A DNA stretch of 45,508 bases. Source: Deltaproteobacteria bacterium (GTDB taxonomy: Bacteria; Desulfobacterota; Desulfomonilia; Desulfomonilales; Desulfomonilaceae). Below the pieces are notes generated by a model that searched no databases, was not told the origin of the DNA, and was given only the letters and a program-made list of their open reading frames with translations. The DNA is taken from contig JAPLJJ010000011.1 of NCBI GenBank assembly GCA_026388665.1, forward strand, positions 1-45,508, written 5' to 3'. The position numbers were made by a program, and so were the translations under genes. This document shows positions 1 to 8,046 of the stretch, one piece after another (position 1 is the stretch's first letter; each line of letters opens with the position of its first letter).

Positions 1-456
1 CTCAGCCCGGAAAGGACCAATGAACTCATGAAACAGGCGTCTACCTGCGGCGCTTCACTTGAAGGACGTCCATATGTAGCGGTAGCGTCTCTCGAAGGCA
101 TGCTCGTCAATCAGCACCTTGGCGAAGCTTACAGGTTCCAGATTTGGGGGAAACAAAATAATGATTTTGTGTTGATTGAGGAAAGAGAAGCTCCCGAACC
201 TGGTGGAGGGGCGGAACGATGGAATGAGATGGTTGGTACCCTCAAGGATTGTAGGGCCGTGCTCGTGAGTGGAATTGGCGAGAGCCCCAGGAAGGTCCTT
301 GAAGAAAACGGCATTGTTCCGGTTGAAATGAACGGTTTTATTGCAGAAGGTCTGGAAGCGCTCTTTGAAGGAGGCAAACTCTCTGGCCTCAAGTCGAGGC
401 GTCCCGGAAATCGAGAGAGTTGCGGTTGCTCAGGAAACGGGCTTGGCTGTGGATGA
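1..456 (+). CDS. NifB-like protein, C-terminal NifX/dinitrogenase-cofactor domain (5' end outside window)
   Basis: The frame is open from base 1, so this is the 3' end of a longer gene; the ATG at 28 is probably internal. The visible part carries the NifX/NifB C-terminal fold (RPYVAVAS, then GMLVNQHLGEA, ending in GIVPVEMNGFIAEGLEAL). This domain binds iron-molybdenum cofactor or Fe-S cluster intermediates in the nitrogenase cofactor biosynthesis family. In NifB-type proteins it follows a radical SAM domain, which would lie upstream of the window. The last residues are Cys/Gly-rich (CGCSGNGLGCG), as in some metal-cluster carriers. Whether this is a true nitrogenase NifB or one of the many non-nitrogenase relatives cannot be decided without the N-terminal part. 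It converges on the next gene. Confidence 0.8.
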   Translation, partial: LSPERTNELMKQASTCGASLEGRPYVAVASLEGMLVNQHLGEAYRFQIWGKQNNDFVLIEEREAPEPGGGAERWNEMVGTLKDCRAVLVSGIGESPRKVLEENGIVPVEMNGFIAEGLEALFEGGKLSGLKSRRPGNRESCGCSGNGLGCG

Positions 457-568
457 TCTGAAAATTGGGCTCACATATTTTCCCGTTGGACTTTCTCCAC
501 CTCATCCCAAAAAACGAGGCCTTCAACAGGTCGCCATATTCTTAGTCCAACGGAGACTAGTGGATTTC

Positions 569-964
569 TCATCCTACATACTGGGATACAAACCGGAGAT
601 ATCCTTGTGAGCCTCCTCGCCCGTTCCACTTTTCCACCGACCTGCGTATCTTTTTGAGACACGACAGTGTGTCATCGAGGCTTGTCAGTTGGTCAAGATC
701 CAGTGTCAGGTCTATCGTCTGTTTCTCACGGCCCATCCGCCATTCGCAGATCGTTCTGACACGATCAAGCACTTCCGCTTCGTCTTCCTCCAAAGAAATT
801 TCTTTTGGAGTATGACCGAGTGACTCAGCCCGATATAAACCTATCAGAGCGTCAAGGGCTTTCATGACCGTATAATCGGTAAGGGCAGGGCGATCTTCAT
901 ATACGTTTACGATAGCAAATTCGATGTTTTGGAGAACATCCAGATGTGTATCGAAAAGGCCCAT
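569..964 (-). CDS. conserved-looking hypothetical protein, 131 aa
   Basis: I do not recognise a named family. The protein is acidic, appears mostly alpha-helical and is soluble: no signal peptide or membrane segment is visible, and there is a single cysteine in the middle. The start is well supported: AAGGAG lies about 8 bases before the ATG at 964. The N-terminus (MGLFDTHLDVLQNIEFAIV) and a middle helix (ALDALIGLYRAE) look like conserved helical packing. It is transcribed towards the NifB-like gene, so the two are convergent and not one operon. Function unknown; the coding call rests on the good ribosome binding site, a clean reading frame and ordinary amino-acid composition. Confidence 0.7.
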   Translation of the reverse strand: MGLFDTHLDVLQNIEFAIVNVYEDRPALTDYTVMKALDALIGLYRAESLGHTPKEISLEEDEAEVLDRVRTICEWRMGREKQTIDLTLDLDQLTSLDDTLSCLKKIRRSVEKWNGRGGSQGYLRFVSQYVG

Positions 965-1178
965 GTTTCAAATCTCCTTTTGTTTCCTCGGGCAGCTTTC
1001 CAGGCTCGTAGAGTAGGGTGTTTCTTCGATGATCTCGTATAACTCTGCGAAGACACTCCTGTCACCTGAGTCATGCCAGCCAAAAAAATTCGCGGCAGCT
1101 ACCGATAAAACAACCGTCCTCTTCAGATCACTTTACTATCTTTAGGTTTTTGTCGCCCTTGCTAACCGTTTGAACTTG

Positions 1179-2780
1179 TCAGGAACCGGATCGCTGTTTA
1201 TCCACGACTTTTATAGTCGCTTTCCCTTTCTTGGGGTTCACGTCTATGAGCGTAGCGTGGCCGGATTTAATCTTAACATTTGGTATAGATCTGTGAGTGT
1301 CAGCAAGTCCTTTTAGGCGTGGTAACACAATCGTATAAACCCCTGGGGCTAGGGCGATGTCTTCATCAGGGGGCACACTGACTGTCGCTTTGTCATTCCG
1401 AATTTCTATTTTCTCAAATGTCGAAGTGCGGAGGGCTTTCTTATAACGAGCCATAGCCGCATCTAACTGTGCAGGCGTTTCAACCGCAAGAAAAAGCCCG
1501 CCTGATTTTTTCGCGAGCGCAGAATAGGTGGCGTGCCTTTTCGAAGGCATCCCAAGAGTCAGGACATCCACTGTAACTTTAGTTCCCGGGCTTTGACGAT
1601 TCAATACCTTCAGCGTATCTTTTGTAGGACATTTAGCCTGACCGCAGGTCACAAGCAACAACCTCGGAACACCGGATCCTGCGCTCACAAAATCCTTTTT
1701 GATTGAGTTTATTACCGCTCCACAGGGGTTGGTCAATTTTCCGACCCCTAAGCTGTTAAGTTTTTCCTTAAATCCTTTGAAAGGGTGTTCAGACCAATCA
1801 TATGCCGTGTGAATCGGACATGGCCCCTTTTCCTTGTCTGAGTTTGACTTGCATGAAAAATCCTTCATTGCAATTTTTGAACCCGGCCCAGCAGCTTCCG
1901 ATATCCCTAGGACTGCTTCCCTGGCTATCTTTATCCTTGCAGGGTTCCAATTCTTTGATTCCCGATTCATTACTTCGGAATTATCCACGATGACCATGAG
2001 CGCCCACTTAGTCAAAGCTCCGGTGTAGTTGTGAATCTGCACTCGAATGGATCCTGGAAGTTGGAATTCTTCTGAGACCGACCCCTTGCCTGATTTCTCG
2101 GGATTAGGCGACACACTGGTGTCGGCCTTGGCGGTAGAAGGCTGGGCGCCAGATTCCGCCTTGCCGCCTTCCGTGGTTTTCCCTTTCGGCTCAGTTATTC
2201 CCGCCGAGCTGTCACTCGGTTTTACAGGAGATGAGGGGGAGGATGCAGACCCGGCTTCAGTTGGTTTTACGCCTGAAGCAGGCGTGGATGTCGATTGTGA
2301 GGATGAGACCACCCCACCTTTAATTGAAGACGCTTCGTCAGGATTGGAATTCAGAGACTTGGGCTCATTCAGTTTGATGTCTTGCGATGAGCCTGTGAGA
2401 CCAGATTTCGCGGGTTCGGAATTTCTGGATGTTTCCGTTAATAGACCTAACTTGTCTCTGTTTTCCGGCTTCACTTCGGCGCTGGGAGCCGATGGCGCAA
2501 CTAGGGAGACACCCGGACTAGGGGTGGACATATTTTTTTGGTCCGGCGCCACCTCAGCCGAGTGACGAGGCTGTCCCGCCACAAACAGACCAGAGGATAC
2601 TCTTCGGATAGTGGAAACCACTTCATTTCGGTAGACGGAAATAATAGCTGTGGCCACTATCAGCCCAACTATTAGAAGAGTCAGAGCTAATCTTGTCGGA
2701 CCGGATCGGGAATTGTCCGGCTTAATAAGATCGTCATTAGTATTTCGCGAGTCTTCTGAATGATTGTCGGACGCAGCCAT
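1179..2780 (-). CDS. membrane-anchored von Willebrand factor A domain protein
   Basis: The 533-residue protein has a short cytoplasmic N-terminus, one membrane helix (about residues 31-50, LALTLLIVGLIVATAIISVY), a long Ser/Pro/Lys-rich linker (about 60-245) and a vWA-like domain (about 255-440) followed by a beta-rich C-terminus. The domain should therefore face the periplasm. The MIDAS motif is incomplete: DxSxS reads DNSEV (residues 266-270), so the second Ser is Val. The ORF track starts upstream inside rnpB; I chose the ATG at 2780 because AAGGAG sits 7 bases before it. That ATG is about 20 bases past the 3' end of rnpB on the same strand with no terminator between, so rnpB read-through probably drives it. 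Role unknown; vWA domains usually mediate protein-protein contacts. Confidence 0.8.
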   Translation of the reverse strand: MAASDNHSEDSRNTNDDLIKPDNSRSGPTRLALTLLIVGLIVATAIISVYRNEVVSTIRRVSSGLFVAGQPRHSAEVAPDQKNMSTPSPGVSLVAPSAPSAEVKPENRDKLGLLTETSRNSEPAKSGLTGSSQDIKLNEPKSLNSNPDEASSIKGGVVSSSQSTSTPASGVKPTEAGSASSPSSPVKPSDSSAGITEPKGKTTEGGKAESGAQPSTAKADTSVSPNPEKSGKGSVSEEFQLPGSIRVQIHNYTGALTKWALMVIVDNSEVMNRESKNWNPARIKIAREAVLGISEAAGPGSKIAMKDFSCKSNSDKEKGPCPIHTAYDWSEHPFKGFKEKLNSLGVGKLTNPCGAVINSIKKDFVSAGSGVPRLLLVTCGQAKCPTKDTLKVLNRQSPGTKVTVDVLTLGMPSKRHATYSALAKKSGGLFLAVETPAQLDAAMARYKKALRTSTFEKIEIRNDKATVSVPPDEDIALAPGVYTIVLPRLKGLADTHRSIPNVKIKSGHATLIDVNPKKGKATIKVVDKQRSGS

Positions 2781-2801
2781 TGTAAGCTCCTTTTTAGAGT
2801 A

Positions 2802-3163
2802 GTCCGGGGTGGACAATAAGCCGAATTCTGTTTCCGGAAAACCGGACGACGATCATTCATCTAGGGTGACGGTTACCCGCCACCTCAAGCGACCAACCCG
2901 GAAGCATCGGACGGGCCGTCCTCAAGCGCCTCCCTATTTGGTCTTGCTCCGGATGGGGTTTGCCTGGCTTCCCGTGTTACCACGAGAACCGGTGAGCTTT
3001 TACCTCACCGTTTCACCCTTACCTTCGTTTCCGAAGGCGGTTTGCTTTCTGTTGCGCTTTCCTCGGGGTTTCCCCCACCGGGTATTACCCGGCATCCTGC
3101 CCTATGGAGTTCGGACTTTCCTCCCGCGCGATTTGCGCCGGCGATCGTCTCGCCACCCCGGAC
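2802..3163 (-). ncRNA. rnpB: RNase P RNA, bacterial class A
   Basis: This is the catalytic RNA of RNase P, which matures the 5' ends of tRNAs. Read on the minus strand, the universally conserved blocks appear in order: GAGGAAAGTCCGAACTCC, CATAGGGCAGGATGCCGGGTAA, ACAGAAAGCAAACCGCC, GGTAAGGGTGAAACGGTG, GGAGCAAGACCAAATAGG, TAGATGAATGA and ACAGAATTCGGCTTAT. The ends were set by helix P1, an 11-bp perfect pairing of GTCCGGGGTGG (5') with CCACCCCGGAC (3'). The 5' end lies 7 bases past a TATAAC -10 box, as expected for direct initiation. Length about 362 nt, normal for type A. Confidence 0.97.
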
Positions 3164-3170
3164 AATTCGC

Positions 3171-3199
3171 GTTATATAGCGGGATCTCTTAAAAAGCAA
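3171..3199 (-). promoter_or_regulatory. sigma70-type promoter of rnpB
   Basis: On the minus strand TTGCTT (3194-3199) and TATAAC (3171-3176) are separated by exactly 17 bases. The -10 box ends 7 bases before the deduced first base of RNase P RNA (3163), so promoter and RNA end support each other. Confidence 0.8.
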
Positions 3200-3223
3200 G
3201 GGGTCTGTATCTTCATAAAATCC

Positions 3224-3252
3224 TTGAAATACTTGCGATTATAAATTATAAT
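3224..3252 (+). promoter_or_regulatory. sigma70-type promoter for the thioredoxin-fold gene
   Basis: TTGAAA (3224-3229), a 17-base spacer and a perfect TATAAT (3247-3252). The predicted start near 3259 would leave a leader of about 30 bases before the ATG at 3289. It is divergent from the rnpB promoter, with the two -35 boxes about 25 bases apart. Confidence 0.75.
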
Positions 3253-3288
3253 TAAATAGATTGGTTATATTTTTACCGGAGCCCGCGA

Positions 3289-4803
3289 ATGATTCGAATT
3301 TGTACGGTTATTTTTCTGAGTTTGCTTGTAAGCGCGCAGTGGGTTTTTGGGGCTATCCAGGTGGAAAATACCGATCTCTTGGTGGAGGCGCTTAACGGAA
3401 CTAATTTTCAAAGACTAACCTTTGAGACACCCGCTAATAACCTAAAGTTCGCCACTACCAGGGGTGAGAAGGTTGACTTACGACAACTTCATGGCCGAGT
3501 GGTCATTCTGACATTTTGGACTATCAGCACCCCGAAATGGCCTGCCGAGATGAGGTCCCTGGAGAAGCTATTAAATAAATATGGTGTCCACGGGCTTGAA
3601 ATTATTGCGCTGAATCTGGTGGATCCCATCGAAAAGATCAAGATGTTCCTTCGTGCCAACCCGACTAATTTGTGTATTGCATTTGACACGGATAATTCTC
3701 TATCTGTGAGCCGTAGGAAGTTCGTCGGAGACGTGTTTACATCTTTTGTAACAGACCGCAATTCTGTGGCGATTTACGAAATTCCGGAATATCCCACCAG
3801 CTATATCATAGACAGGGATGGACGAGTTTTAGGATTCTTTGTGGGAACAACGGACTGGAATGCAATACGGTTGGAGAACGTTTTCCCCTCATTTATAAAG
3901 CGCCCCAACCTGGAACTGGCACAAGAGAATGGGTTTTTTGCAACAGACGCGCGACAGGGAATAGGGGTACCGCCTCAAGCCCCAGCAGTAGGTCCCACGA
4001 AAAGAGGCCCTTTGCAGGCCCCACTCGGACCTCAGGCCCCTGAGCCGGTTGCTGATGAAAAGCCTGGCCCGGATGTCAAGTCGTTACCGTTTCAACCGGC
4101 CCGTGAGATGTCTGCCGAACAACCCAAACGAACCAACAAGAGCGGTCAAGGCGCCTCGGTAACAACCAAGCCTGAGCCTACACCAGGAATAGACGCTGAC
4201 GTTGGCGCCGCCGTTCCCAAGACTCGCCCTAAAAAGAAAACCGGATCAGGAAAAGCTTCTGTGGGACAAACTCAAGTAGAGAGAGTCCCAACCCCGTACG
4301 GATCAACATCCACCGATCCTTTTGTCACTTCACGAGGCCGACCAGCGCTTCCTCTTTCAGGCTCAGGCCAGCAACCACAGCAAAACATCAGTGGTTCGAG
4401 TGGAACCCCGGCAAAGAAACAGGCCCCGTTACCGGCGGCTAAGCCTTACTACCCGTCACAGACCAGCCCTGCTCCGGTTAAACCGGATTCTTCCGGGCGG
4501 GTTTTGGCCACGATCCCTGGGAGTGGAGGAAATGCGCCCGCCCCGTATGCGGACTTTCCCCGGAGCGGGTCGTCAGATCTTCCGGCCGCTCAACCATTGC
4601 CCAACCGTAACCTGATAGGTGGATCAATACTCGATTCTTTTGGAGATTCTCAGAAGATAGCCACAGGGACTCAGCCACCTGCATCTAAAGATGCTGACGC
4701 GCAGAATCAGCCTGCCAACGTTTTCGAGCAAATAGGTCAGGATGTCTGGGCATTGGGAGAAGGGATCCGCGGCGCTTTTTCGAAGGTTCTGGGATCACGC
4801 TAG
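3289..4803 (+). CDS. secreted TlpA-like thioredoxin-fold protein without CxxC, with long Pro-rich tail
   Basis: Residues 1-22 are a signal peptide (MIRICTVIFLSLLVSAQWVFGA). Residues about 45-200 match the TlpA/redoxin fold: a strand reading VVILTFWTISTPKWPAEM where active members have W-C-x-x-C, and a cis-Pro loop (YPTSYIIDRDGRVLGFF) that is kept. The redox cysteines are gone; the only other Cys (129) lies elsewhere, so thiol-disulfide chemistry is not expected. Residues about 215-470 are low-complexity Pro/Gln/Ser/Lys-rich, then a short helix-like C-terminus. The start is supported by the promoter at 3224-3252 and CCGGAG upstream. It probably acts in the periplasm as a binding or scaffold protein; that is inference. 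It is followed by about 250 bases with no gene. Confidence 0.8.
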   Translation: MIRICTVIFLSLLVSAQWVFGAIQVENTDLLVEALNGTNFQRLTFETPANNLKFATTRGEKVDLRQLHGRVVILTFWTISTPKWPAEMRSLEKLLNKYGVHGLEIIALNLVDPIEKIKMFLRANPTNLCIAFDTDNSLSVSRRKFVGDVFTSFVTDRNSVAIYEIPEYPTSYIIDRDGRVLGFFVGTTDWNAIRLENVFPSFIKRPNLELAQENGFFATDARQGIGVPPQAPAVGPTKRGPLQAPLGPQAPEPVADEKPGPDVKSLPFQPAREMSAEQPKRTNKSGQGASVTTKPEPTPGIDADVGAAVPKTRPKKKTGSGKASVGQTQVERVPTPYGSTSTDPFVTSRGRPALPLSGSGQQPQQNISGSSGTPAKKQAPLPAAKPYYPSQTSPAPVKPDSSGRVLATIPGSGGNAPAPYADFPRSGSSDLPAAQPLPNRNLIGGSILDSFGDSQKIATGTQPPASKDADAQNQPANVFEQIGQDVWALGEGIRGAFSKVLGSR

Positions 4804-5050
4804 TCCATTTTCACCGTAGCCTATGGACCGTTACGTACGGCTAATGATAGGTAGGGTAGGCAACGTCCTCGTCTCTCGGAGATCGGCGGCAATCCTGGGC
4901 CACACTTCTGTGTACTTGTCCTGGAAGCAGCCTGCATGTTTAAGCCTCACACCACGCGCCTCTTTTCATTGATCATATTTATTGCTAAATTTAGACGATG
5001 ATTGTGTATTGGTTACGTAGGACATGATTGCGTGGCGTTAGGATCTAAAT

Positions 5051-5974
5051 TTGTTTAATTTGGCTCAAGAATTGCCCGAGAATCTCAAAACCGCCGTCAG
5101 AATATTTTTGCGTCGCAGTTTGCCGTTCGCTTTCACTGTTTTGCTCACATGTTGCGCATCGACCAATAACCTGATTCCGGAATCCGACCTGCATTCGCTT
5201 TTAAAGATAGTGGAGAAGAAGGCTTATGTTGTTGGACAGTTCCAGGCTGACTTTCACAAGATAAGAAAATCTAACCTGTTTCAACATGAAGCTCGCGTTA
5301 ATGGACGACTGATTTTCCAAAAGCCCGGACGCTTTCAACTGAATTTGACTGGTGATGTTCATCTCGAAATCATGTCTGATGGCGAGTTTGTAGCGCTGAT
5401 TCACGACAACAGGGATTTGGAATTTTTCAGGATACAGGGGGAACGAGATCTTTCAAAGTTCGCTGACCCGATGATGTTACTGGTGAACAGCCTAAGCAAT
5501 GGAGATACCACAAGATTCGCTAACATGCGTCAGAATAAACAGGAAGATTTGACGGTCTTGGAAATCGAGCCGGGAGACTTGACCGAATTCGAGGCGATTG
5601 AGAAGGTCCGGGTCAAGTTTTCAGGGCAGGGAACAATACAATTGATCGAGATGTTCTTTCACAATGGAAACGTGGAGCGAACCCTTTTCGATTCCTGGTC
5701 TCTTCTGGCGCAAGATGATCCCAAGATCAGGACGATGAATGAAAGGATAGAGAAGCTATCCGCAATGGCTGGGTCAAATCTCACGAGAAACACGTATCAA
5801 CTCGAGACGGATGAATCATTACTTGCAGATCCAGTCACCGATCCCCCCGTCAGGAAACCACTTTCCGCGCCTTTGTCCAGCAAATTGGAATTAAGAAGAA
5901 ACAGCGCGCTTCCAACTAATGAGTTGACGGTTCAATCTCGTTTGGGAAGCCTGGAACCGGGGGGCTTAAGATGA
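5051..5974 (+). CDS. LolA-like envelope protein (lipoprotein-binding fold), possible lipoprotein
   Basis: The middle part (about residues 50-190) resembles the LolA/LolB-type half-barrel that carries lipoproteins: FQADFHKIRKSNLFQ, then GRLIFQKPGRFQLNLTGDVHLEIMSDGEFV. The protein starts at TTG (5051) with AGGA upstream; no ATG lies before the domain. A hydrophobic stretch (LPFAFTVLLTCCAS, about residues 24-37) ends in two cysteines, suggesting a lipoprotein signal, but Thr or Cys at -1 makes the lipobox non-canonical. The C-terminus after about residue 230 is polar and extended. Canonical LolA is soluble, so this may be a LolB-like or divergent paralogue. It stands alone; its 3' end overlaps the next gene on the opposite strand by about 43 bases. 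Confidence 0.75.
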   Translation: MFNLAQELPENLKTAVRIFLRRSLPFAFTVLLTCCASTNNLIPESDLHSLLKIVEKKAYVVGQFQADFHKIRKSNLFQHEARVNGRLIFQKPGRFQLNLTGDVHLEIMSDGEFVALIHDNRDLEFFRIQGERDLSKFADPMMLLVNSLSNGDTTRFANMRQNKQEDLTVLEIEPGDLTEFEAIEKVRVKFSGQGTIQLIEMFFHNGNVERTLFDSWSLLAQDDPKIRTMNERIEKLSAMAGSNLTRNTYQLETDESLLADPVTDPPVRKPLSAPLSSKLELRRNSALPTNELTVQSRLGSLEPGGLR

Positions 5975-6126
5975 GTCTTTGTTACAAAAGCGTAAGCTGT
6001 TAAAGGCGAAACCAGAAGAAGAACCAGGATACACAATGCGCCGCTCAATATTACCAGAGGGATCATAGCGAACAAGAACCATATGGTCCTAATTTGTTGA
6101 GCCCTTTGCTTCCACAATGTCGTCAT
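5932..6126 (-). CDS. small membrane protein, 64 aa
   Basis: I do not recognise a family. The sequence has a basic N-terminus and a strongly hydrophobic middle (about residues 14-48) that could be one long or two short membrane helices, then a basic tail. The ATG at 6126 lies 14 bases after the stop of the next gene upstream on this strand, which suggests a two-gene unit. The ribosome binding site is weak (GCGAG). The last about 43 bases overlap, antiparallel, the 3' end of the LolA-like gene. Coding status is plausible but not certain. Confidence 0.45.
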   Translation of the reverse strand: MTTLWKQRAQQIRTIWFLFAMIPLVILSGALCILVLLLVSPLTAYAFVTKTHLKPPGSRLPKRD

Positions 6127-6140
6127 TGACTCGCTGGTTC

Positions 6141-6497
6141 TTATTTCGCTGTGTAGATATCAAGTGGGATCCGAAAACCGTTGTCGGTCTCTAGTATACC
6201 CGACATTTTGCCATCGGAAACAATATGGCCAGTGAATGTGTGACCGTCGTTATGACCGGCCTGAACCTTGTTTCCATTAACGGTCCCTTTGAAATGCCAT
6301 GTGGATTTGTGCCCCAGAGGATCATAAAGATAGGCAACACCTGAAAGATTTTCTCCTTTCTGTTCCGCCACCGCCTTAACCTGATGTCCCATATAAGCAG
6401 CTTCCCATCTGCCTGTAAGGTTCGCTGCCACTGCATGCTGAGCCGTAAGCACAACTACCAATAAGAAAAACAACAACAGACTTTTTCGGTTCATCAT
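6141..6497 (-). CDS. small secreted protein, probably beta-rich, 118 aa
   Basis: A clear signal peptide (SLLLFFLLVVVLTAQHAVA, cleavage near residue 24) is followed by about 94 residues of alternating polar and hydrophobic strands with many Gly, starting NLTGRWEAAYMG and containing HKSTWHFKGTVNGNKV. The pattern resembles small periplasmic lipocalin-like or beta-barrel proteins, but no family is assigned. GAGG about 7 bases before the first of two ATGs supports the start. It is followed after 14 bases by the small membrane protein. Confidence 0.7.
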   Translation of the reverse strand: MMNRKSLLLFFLLVVVLTAQHAVAANLTGRWEAAYMGHQVKAVAEQKGENLSGVAYLYDPLGHKSTWHFKGTVNGNKVQAGHNDGHTFTGHIVSDGKMSGILETDNGFRIPLDIYTAK

Positions 6498-6560
6498 TCA
6501 AACCTCAAATCAAAAGTATTTATAATCATGGACGAATTTAATTTATAAGACGAAATGACG

Positions 6561-6950
6561 CTACGGAACGTCTAGTCGTATCCTTCCTGTAAGGCTCCTG
6601 ACTGCTTGTCTGGCGGACTTTCCCGCTCTACCGGCATCCCCGATAATCAGGGTTGCGAATTTACTATCTTCTGAACGAGCAATCAATAGTTCCGGGTTCA
6701 ATGTCTCGATCTTTCCGTAACTTTCCAGGCTTACATCCGCCTGGTCCAAATATTCGACACATTCAGGATCATTTTCCTCGATGGCGAACAGGGCCATTTG
6801 GGCGAGGCTCAGAACAAAATGACGATCCGGTTGCGCTGAGCCTTCTTTACAGAAGACCTCCACCTGGCCTTCCGGTTCCACAATTAAAACAATTTGGGGA
6901 TTCGCTGCGAATAACGGAGTTTTCGGAATAGGGTTAATCAGTAGTTTCAT
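6561..6950 (-). CDS. hypothetical protein, 129 aa, last gene of the rpoZ-rlmB cluster
   Basis: Not recognised. The predicted protein is soluble and acidic with a beta-alpha pattern (QIVLIVEPEGQVEVFCKEG, then FVLSLAQMALFAIEEND), and a basic C-terminus (AGKSARQAVRSLTGRIRLDVP). It begins 35 bases after the rlmB stop on the same strand, so it is probably in the same transcript. No strong ribosome binding site precedes the ATG at 6950, so the start could be wrong. The frame and composition look like a real protein. Confidence 0.65.
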   Translation of the reverse strand: MKLLINPIPKTPLFAANPQIVLIVEPEGQVEVFCKEGSAQPDRHFVLSLAQMALFAIEENDPECVEYLDQADVSLESYGKIETLNPELLIARSEDSKFATLIIGDAGRAGKSARQAVRSLTGRIRLDVP

Positions 6951-6985
6951 CTGACGATTCTGAATTGTTACGTTCTCTGCCGGGC

Positions 6986-7774
6986 CTAACTGTTATGTTG
7001 TCCACGACCCTTACTTTTTATTGACAGTGACTGCCGGAAAACCTCAGCCAAAAGTATCGAGGTCGCGTTGGAAACGTTCAGGGATTCAATAGCGCCAGTT
7101 ATGGGAACCTTGATCATGACATCACAGTTTTCACGAACTAACCGCCTCAGACCAGCTCCCTCGGTGCCCATGACAAAAACGATCTTCGGCGCCAGGTCAG
7201 CTTCGAAGTAGTTGACTCCATTCTGAGCATCCGCCCCGTAAACCCAGCAGCCAATTCTCTTGAGCGCTTCTATGCTCCGACTAAGATTCGTGACCATACA
7301 GATTCTCACGTGAGCGGAAGCGCCCGCAGAAGCCTTTTCAACGGAGGATGTTACAGAAACCGCCCTATCCTTCAATAGAACAACAAGATCAACGCCGAAA
7401 CAGCACGCGCTCCTCAAGATGTTCCCCAGATTATTCGGATCCTGAACCTGATCCAGGATTAGGACCGTAAATCTTTCTTTCTTGTCCAGCTCTAAGAGGT
7501 TAGTTTCAAAATCGTTATAGGGAAATGGTTCGACGCGGGCTGCTATTCCCTGATTCTTGACATCACGGGTCAAGGAGTCGAGTTCAATTCCGGATAGGTG
7601 TCGTATGCTAAGTTTTAATCTTTCAAATTCAGGACCAAGACGTTTTTCCGCTTCAGATCCTTTTGCAAGGAAAATTTCGTAAACTTTTCTATGGCCTGCC
7701 TTTATGTTTTCCACGACTGGATGCACACCATATATAAGTGTGCGGCCTGTGTCGCCATGTCGAATTTTGCTCAA
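6986..7774 (-). CDS. rlmB: 23S rRNA (guanosine-2'-O-)-methyltransferase, RlmB/TrmH family (SPOUT)
   Basis: RlmB methylates the ribose of G2251 (E. coli numbering) in the 23S rRNA P-loop using S-adenosylmethionine. The N-terminal substrate-binding domain begins with [13 protein letters not shown]. The SPOUT knot motifs are all present: [16 protein letters not shown] (motif 1), [14 protein letters not shown] (motif 2) and [22 protein letters not shown] (motif 3). Length 262 aa is normal. The start is TTG at 7774, whose last two bases are the TG of the rpoZ stop (TTGA overlap), so translation is likely coupled. AGGTGG lies 13 bases upstream, inside rpoZ. A tRNA-methylating TrmH relative is possible, but the N-terminal domain favours RlmB. 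Confidence 0.92.
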   Translation of the reverse strand: MSKIRHGDTGRTLIYGVHPVVENIKAGHRKVYEIFLAKGSEAEKRLGPEFERLKLSIRHLSGIELDSLTRDVKNQGIAARVEPFPYNDFETNLLELDKKERFTVLILDQVQDPNNLGNILRSACCFGVDLVVLLKDRAVSVTSSVEKASAGASAHVRICMVTNLSRSIEALKRIGCWVYGADAQNGVNYFEADLAPKIVFVMGTEGAGLRRLVRENCDVMIKVPITGAIESLNVSNATSILLAEVFRQSLSIKSKGRGQHNS

Positions 7775-8016
7775 TCGTTTTTGTTTTCCACCTTAACATC
7801 ACTTTTAATTTTAGGGGGCGGCCCCGAAGGCAACGAACCGCCTATTTTGCCTGCGGCTATCTCACGAAGTGACATGACAACTTCACGATTATCTCTAGAT
7901 GTCACAAGTAGAGGCGCTCCTCTCTTCAATTCCTTGGTCCTTTTGGACGCCAGAACTACAAGGGCAAACCTGTTTTCCACTTGATCCAAACAATCTTCGA
8001 TAGTGACTCGAGCCAT
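7771..8016 (-). CDS. rpoZ: RNA polymerase omega subunit
   Basis: Omega helps assemble beta-prime into the core polymerase and, in Proteobacteria, forms part of a ppGpp binding site. The 81-residue sequence starts [24 protein letters not shown] and keeps the family helix ending in [15 protein letters not shown] lies 8 bases before the ATG. The Pro/Lys-rich C-terminus ([14 protein letters not shown]) is an ordinary variable tail. The gene sits between yicC (30-base gap) and rlmB (4-base overlap). In many genomes gmk lies between yicC and rpoZ; it is missing here. Confidence 0.93.
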   Translation of the reverse strand: MARVTIEDCLDQVENRFALVVLASKRTKELKRGAPLLVTSRDNREVVMSLREIAAGKIGGSLPSGPPPKIKSDVKVENKND

Positions 8017-8046
8017 TATTTACACCTTCTTATCTATTGGATTTGG

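Noticed and set aside
2047-2565. 172-aa plus-strand ORF
   Set aside because: It is the antisense of the low-complexity linker of the vWA protein, has no ribosome binding site and a skewed Ser/Gly/Asp composition.
2809-3199. ORFs on both strands (127 aa plus, 64 aa minus)
   Set aside because: They lie within the RNase P RNA gene and are chance frames.
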